Source: Leptidea sinapis
Taxonomy: Eukaryota > Arthropoda > Insecta > Lepidoptera > Pieridae
Length of the DNA stretch: 64,000 nt
Direction of reading: 5' to 3'
Assembly: GCF_905404315.1 (NCBI RefSeq)
Contig: NC_066265.1
Coordinates: 27,676,501-27,740,500, forward strand
Below, piece after piece: positions 59,691 through 64,000 of the stretch; the stretch's first letter is position 1; every line of letters begins with the position of its first letter. The notes beneath the pieces are model-generated. The model was given only the letters and a program-made list of their open reading frames with translations, had not been told where the DNA came from and did not search any database. A program made the position numbers and the translations under genes.

Positions 59691-60038
59691 CTGAGCAAAC
59701 ATACGGTATATTGAAACCAATATCATTACGTTGTAACACGGTGTTTGTTTAAAATATTTCATTTCAAGTCTTGTACACTTACACCGGTTTGATCCAATAA
59801 AGCTCTCTGAAATCTCTCCAAAGATGAATTCTACTTTATATAAAAAATGGAAATGCTTTGAATTTAAGTAATTTATGTTGAAAATGTTTCATAACTAGTT
59901 AGTTTGCCTTTATATCACACAGAACTTCAATGAGATTACGTTTTGCATTGTTTTGTTTTGTGTCGCCAGCTATGTGTTTGCCATTTTAAAATTTGAATTA
60001 AAATATGCTTAGATATAGATTTTAAATAATATTTGTAG

Positions 60039-60255
60039 CAAAGAGGATGTAAATACTACGTAATAAGAGGCGAGACTGCCTACGTAAAAATTGAAATTTA
60101 GTTTAGTATGAAACGTGCAGTCAATTGACATTAGTTTGAAATCGTTTGTATTTTATATATATGCAGTTTTTGTACGATTGCCGACGAAGTATAATCCGGC
60201 CAAGGTTGAAAGCGATAGTTGCTCGCCTATCTCCTTTTTTTACGTGGTTATATCG
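60039..60255 (+). repeat. Family A inverted end, outer right copy
   Basis: CAAAGAGGATGTAAATACTACG through GAGACTGCCTACGTAAAAATTG and GCGATAGTTGCTCGCCTATCTCC. The matching opposite end was not found within the window. The mirror is at 1-49. Confidence 0.65.
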
Positions 60256-60264
60256 AGTTAATCG

Positions 60265-61040
60265 CTTTTTTAACCGACTTCTAAAAGGGAGGAGGTTCTC
60301 AATTCGTCGGTATGTTCTTTTTTTTATATTTGTTACCTCAAAACTTGCGACTGGGTGAACCGATTTTGATAAATCTTTTTTTATTTGAAAGTACCGTGTG
60401 GTCCCATTGTATTTGGTCCAGACCTGACAATGACATCCATGAGAAAGCCATAAAAGTCTTAAATTTGCCATACACACGTATAGCAAAGTGAAAGATCTTT
60501 TTTTATTGGAAAGAATATACTTCAAAGATAGTTTGGTTAGGTTCTGATTACGGAATCCATGGCAAAGTAACGGGAATCTTCAATTCTTAGGAGCAAATTA
60601 ACGATACTCTTCCGAATATTTTTTATGCTATCCAGGTATTTAAGTCATCAACCATAACATAGTTATGGTCAAGTAATTGTAGTCGAATATGACCAATGAG
60701 TCTCCTTAACGACATACAGTATGGGTGCGATCTGTGGCAGAATTTCTTACTGTCTGTAATCAAATTGCAATGCACTTACGTTCATTGCTGCATTGAAAAA
60801 TTTAGTATATACATATTTAGACAAATTCTTAGTGTACTTCAAATTCACTAAAAATCATAAATTTTTTTTTTTTTTTAAAAAACCACCGACTTCAAAAACA
60901 CTTCCAAAATAATAGATATAATATGCACGAAAAAGTATAAAAATAATTGCGTATTTTTATACAATCTAATTAATTAATCTAATTCTAGATACGATTATTG
61001 TAATTTTTGGAGTCGGAAAAATTTATTTGAAACAAGCCAA
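60265..61040 (+). repeat. Interspersed repeat with AACCGACTTC / GGAGTCGG ends
   Basis: Starts TTTTTTAACCGACTTCTAAAAGGG, includes GGTTCTCAATTCGTCGGTATG and GGGTGAACCGATTTTGATAA, then AAAACCACCGACTTCAAAAA near 60,882 and TTTTTGGAGTCGGAAAAA at about 61,005. I know the opening as a common lepidopteran repeat. The element class is unclear. Confidence 0.5.
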
Positions 61041-61124
61041 GTACGGCTATACTCGGCATTCATTAAAAATAAGATTGTGTAGTTGGAAAATTAAGTAGTT
61101 ATTCGAACTTTAGCATTCAAATTT

Positions 61125-61415
61125 CACCTTTGCACGACACGTAATAAATTAAGTTATCATCCCCACCACCTGGATGTGTGGTGGTCCTCCACAGTGCGGT
61201 TTTCAAGGAACTTTCGTCCATGTACTACAAAGCTTCCTTGTACCGCACAAGTTTTCAGGAACATACCATCAAAAAAAGCGCGTACACGTTCCTCAAAGGC
61301 CAGTAACGCTCCTGTGATTCCTCTGGTGTTTCAAGAGAATGTGGGTGGCGGTGATCACTTAACACCAGGTGACTCGTGCGCTCGTTTGTCCTCCTTTTCC
61401 ATAAAAAAAAAACAT
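61125..61415 (+). pseudogene. LINE-A 3' end
   Basis: TTATCATCCCCACCACCTGG, TGGTCCTCCACAGTGCGGTT, AAAAAAGCGCGTACACGTTCC and the UTR to CCATAAAAAAAAAAC. Small deletions break the frame. Confidence 0.8.
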
Positions 61416-61970
61416 TTCAAAATTTTAATTATTCAAAATAATGTCAGTAGATATATCAATTCAGAGAAGCGCAGCTAAATTATCACACGTTGATCAATCA
61501 AATTTCGTAACACAATATTAACGTATCGAATACTCGGTAAGAGAAATCAAGTTTGATTTCGGGGACCTTTTCAATTGGAGAATTAGTGATACAGGTGTTT
61601 AATCATACATAATATGCGATACACATACCATGCTATTTGTTACAACAAAATTTAAAGATGTAGAGTATGTTTTTCCTCATAACTTACGTAAGTAGAGCAC
61701 CTCTTTGTGCACTCAACAAAGGCACTGTTTGACGCAACGTCACTACATTAAGTGTAAAATTTTCTGTAGCTTTTCCCGACATTATACTGTTTGTAAATTC
61801 TCAAGTCTGACGCACTAGCTCTATAATTTTCATGAAAGAAATACTCTTACTTATTATAAAACAAAAATCGCCATCGCATCTGTCTGTCTGTTCGCGATAA
61901 ACTTAAATACTACTTGACCGAATCATGCTGATTTCAACAATGTGTAGCATCGTTCTCGAGGAAGGTTTTA

Positions 61971-62880
61971 CCCGACCGAGCTACTTACGTCGTTTGCAAG
62001 TAGTCCAAAATAAATTCACGCGCATGGCAACCGGAGCCCCGTGGTTCATCCGAAACGTAGACCTTCACCGCGATCTAGAGCTTCCGACGATAGCTCAACA
62101 CTTTAAAGAGATCTCGCGACGCTTCTTTGACAAGGCGCCTAATGGCCCAACATCTTGGTTAGGAAAGCATGTGGAAACACCCTCCTTCACCATAGTCTCA
62201 ACCCAATAAGACGTCCCAGGCACGTCACGGTAGACCCTGATGACGACATCACCATCGTGAACGCGGCACACACACAAACACCGACACAGACACGCACACA
62301 CCGCCTTCGCAGGCGTAGGCGCGGTCAACCGCCACAAACCACTTGCACTCGTCTCTCTGACGATGGCCAGCGTCACTCAGACTAGTCACTCAGACCTAGA
62401 TAGGTTGCGGCCGGCGGCCCGCGAGGTGGCCATCGAGGGTGCAGAGAACGATTTTGGTATCAAAAGAATGTATGGTGTAGATACACCATACATTCTTTTG
62501 ATACCCGACGAGACGTTAGTCCTCGTCCTGTAATCGTTTCACTCCACTCACACTCACTCACGGACTGACTGACGGACTGACATACACCACTTACACAATC
62601 ACAAACACACTCCACAAACAGACACAAACACAAACATACATGCACTCAAACATTTACACTACTTACATACATACAAACATACATACATACACTCATAAAC
62701 ACATACATACATACTTACGTACATTACAGAAAACATCAACACACTCGCCGGCGAGTGTGTTGAGGAGGAGGTTTAAGTCGGTATGGGGTGTCCGCTTACG
62801 CGGACACTCGAGTCCGGCATATTATACCCCCGGTCTGGGGCGTAAATACGTAACTGTATTTCCTCCTCTCAAAAAAAAAA
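61971..62880 (+). mobile_element. LINE-B, strongly 5'-truncated, 13-bp target duplication
   Basis: GAGGAAGGTTTTA stands at 61,958-61,970 and again at 62,881-62,893. The insert opens in the ORF2 tail (RPSYLRRLQVVQNKFTRMAT, GAPWFIRNVDLHRDLELPTI, then a frame disruption near 62,145) and ends with the 3' UTR, (CATA)-rich tract and A10 at 62,871-62,880. It is the same family as 55,226-57,096 but has an extra inverted segment at 62,456-62,505. Confidence 0.92.
62456..62505. other. Perfect 50-bp palindrome inside LINE-B
   Basis: 24-base arms (GGTATCAAAAGAATGTATGG... and exact inverse) around GA. The other LINE-B copy has only one arm's worth of sequence (near 55,775-55,800). Confidence 0.95.
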
Positions 62881-62915
62881 GAGGAAGGTTTTAGTATATA
62901 ATTTAATATAGTATT

Positions 62916-63215
62916 TTTTTTTATGAAAATAAGAGACGAGATGAGCAATACGTTGAGCTGGTGGTAATTGATACGCCCTACCCATTACACTGCAGTGTCG
63001 CTCAGGATTCATGAAAAACCCAAAAATTCTGAGCGGCACTACAATTGCGCTCGTCACCTTGAGATATAAGATGTTAAGTCTCATTTACCCATTAATTTCA
63101 CAAGCTACGGCGCTCTTCAGACCGAAACACAGTAATGTTTACATATTACTGCTTCACGGGAGAAATAGGCGCCGTTGTGGTACCCATAATCTAGCCGGCA
63201 TCATGTGCAAAGGAG
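62916..63215 (-). repeat. SINE-like interspersed repeat
   Basis: Inverse of the 48,905 copy, from AAAATAAGAGACGAGATGAGC through ACAATTGCGCTCGTCACC to CCATAATCTAGCCGGCATC. It lies beyond the arms. Confidence 0.75.
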
Positions 63216-63699
63216 CCTACCACTTTACCAGTGTAGATATAGTGTTTTGTACATTTTTGTATACTTTAGCGATATTTGCTGGAGGTGTCAGAAAAAACTA
63301 GGCCACCTGGGAGCTTTCAACGAAAACACTGTCCAAACCCTTTGAGATATTATAATAAAATAATGTACCGTGGAATTGTGTATCTTATATAGATCTACAT
63401 AAAAGTCTAGGATGGCATATATCTATCTCTTAAGGATAACATATTATATCTATTTTAATACTTTTAAAAATAGGCAATTATAAAGCTCTTATGTAAAACC
63501 TGTTTACACAATTAGGATACAAATCCTTATCATTAAACTGTCCTTGTCAAATTAGAAACTTTAAGTCTAAGAGAAAAAAAAATTTTCTAAGGAACAATTG
63601 TTTTAGCATTATATCTTATAAGCCACTTATTTGTACCTAGATTTTAGATAATTGTTCTGCTTTTTTTTTCTGATAAAAAAAATATTGAGAAACGAACTA
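63216..63699. other. No gene recognised
   Basis: AT-rich; no protein-like frame. Confidence 0.4.
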
Positions 63700-63868
63700 C
63701 ACTGGCCTGCAAAAGTAAGTATCACACTTTTCAAATTAATTTTTTTTCTTAACTATAGAAGGTAGAGATTTAAGAATAAAAACGTTTTGTTGCAAATTTT
63801 ATAGGCTTTAATTCTCAGAAACTAAAATTATACATTAGTAACATTTTTAACTTAAAAAAGATAAAACA

Positions 63869-63926
63869 ATGAAAATAGACATTTTTAGTTTAGTGTTTAC
63901 ACTAAACTAAAAATGTCTATTTTCAT
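63869..63926. other. Perfect 58-bp palindrome
   Basis: 28-base arms (ATGAAAATAGACATTTTTAG... and exact inverse) around TT, in the subterminal region of the Tc1-like element. Confidence 0.97.
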
Positions 63927-63948
63927 GTATATACATGTTATTTAATTT

Positions 63949-64000
63949 TTAATAACTGGTATTGCCTCCTCGAGCTCTGATTACAGCTTCGAGCCGGTTT
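63949..64000 (-). CDS. Tc1-like transposase, C-terminal 16 residues (partial)
   Basis: The minus strand reads NRLEAVIRARGGNTSY then TAA at 63,949-63,951. The R-x-x-A-V-I-x-A-x-G-G-x-T-x-Y ending is characteristic of Tc1-like transposases. The upstream part is outside the window, so whether it is intact is unknown. Confidence 0.75.
   Translation of the reverse strand, partial: NRLEAVIRARGGNTSY

Larger units (their letters stand above)
47710..60110. repeat. Right arm of the giant inverted repeat
   Basis: Reverse complement of 1-13,040 in mirror order. Right-only material: 52,238-52,550 (CR1-like LINE tail), 53,173-54,220 (LINE-A) and about 54,310-57,420 (composite, with LINE-B). The inner boundary near 47,710 is where similarity to the left arm (13,040) stops. 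At the outer side the arm runs to the family A end at 60,039 and just past it, where the left counterpart leaves the window. Confidence 0.9.
61850..62920 (+). mobile_element. Helitron-like fragment split by LINE-B
   Basis: The two flanks, 61,855-61,970 (TCTGTCTGTCTGTTCGCGAT, CATGCTGATTTCAACAATG) and 62,881-62,920 (GGTTTTAGTATATAATTTAA), join into one segment like that at 51,165-51,260 plus 6375-6400 when the LINE and one duplication copy are ignored. Confidence 0.5.
63700..64000 (-). mobile_element. Tc1-like transposon end, cut by window edge
   Basis: A TA dinucleotide is followed by CACTGGCCTGCAAAAGTAAG, a Tc1-like terminal repeat. The transposase C-terminus follows in antisense at 63,949. 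A perfect 58-bp palindrome (63,869-63,926) sits between them. The rest lies to the right of the window. Confidence 0.75.

Noticed and set aside
1..60110. Whole window as one giant transposon bounded by terminal inverted repeats
   Set aside because: The family A ends at 49 and 60,039 point inward with their bodies outside the interval, no target duplication can be checked at the left edge, and the arms contain no transposition gene.

Overview
The window looks like repeat-packed, gene-poor DNA from an insect, most likely a moth or butterfly. It is AT-rich and has no long intact host gene. The mobile elements (jockey/CR1-like, RTE-like and I-like LINEs, Tc1/mariner transposons, short Helitrons ending CTAG, a tRNA-derived SINE, many MITEs) are of types I associate with Lepidoptera. 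That assignment is recognition by eye, not a database result.

The main structure is a very large imperfect inverted repeat. The left arm (1 to about 13,040, probably continuing left of the window) reappears as its reverse complement in the right arm (about 47,710 to 60,110). A spacer of about 34.7 kb lies between them. Matching blocks follow in strict mirror order and are roughly 85-95% identical by eye. They are interrupted by elements present in only one arm. For three of these (726-918, 8025-9358, 53173-54220) the other arm has a clean empty site and the target duplication can be read. The duplication is therefore older than those insertions, which argues against an assembly artefact.

Left arm: LINE 3' remnants (430-1125, 2080-2300), a MITE with an 8-bp target duplication (5079-5490), and a transposon-like unit with about 200-bp inverted ends (5941-10788) carrying a jockey/CR1-like LINE (8025-9358) and nested MITEs. 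Spacer: scattered fragments, including a broken mariner (24640-25560), a complete but inactivated Tc1-like element with TIRs and TA duplication (33834-35412), two Helitrons, RTE-like and other LINE remnants, and one short unexplained open exon-like stretch (15501-15699). Right arm: the mirror of the left, plus two LINE copies (53173-54220 and 55226-57096). Beyond the right arm (60,110-64,000): a LINE with a 13-bp target duplication (61971-62880) containing a perfect 50-bp palindrome, and the start of another Tc1-like element with a perfect 58-bp palindrome.

No operon or pathway is present. The sequences interact only by nesting inside one another. The useful content is the large inverted duplication, its datable insertions, and the dense two-orientation mix of element fragments, the sort of layout seen in heterochromatin, sex-chromosome amplicons or piRNA source loci. 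The last three are inference.
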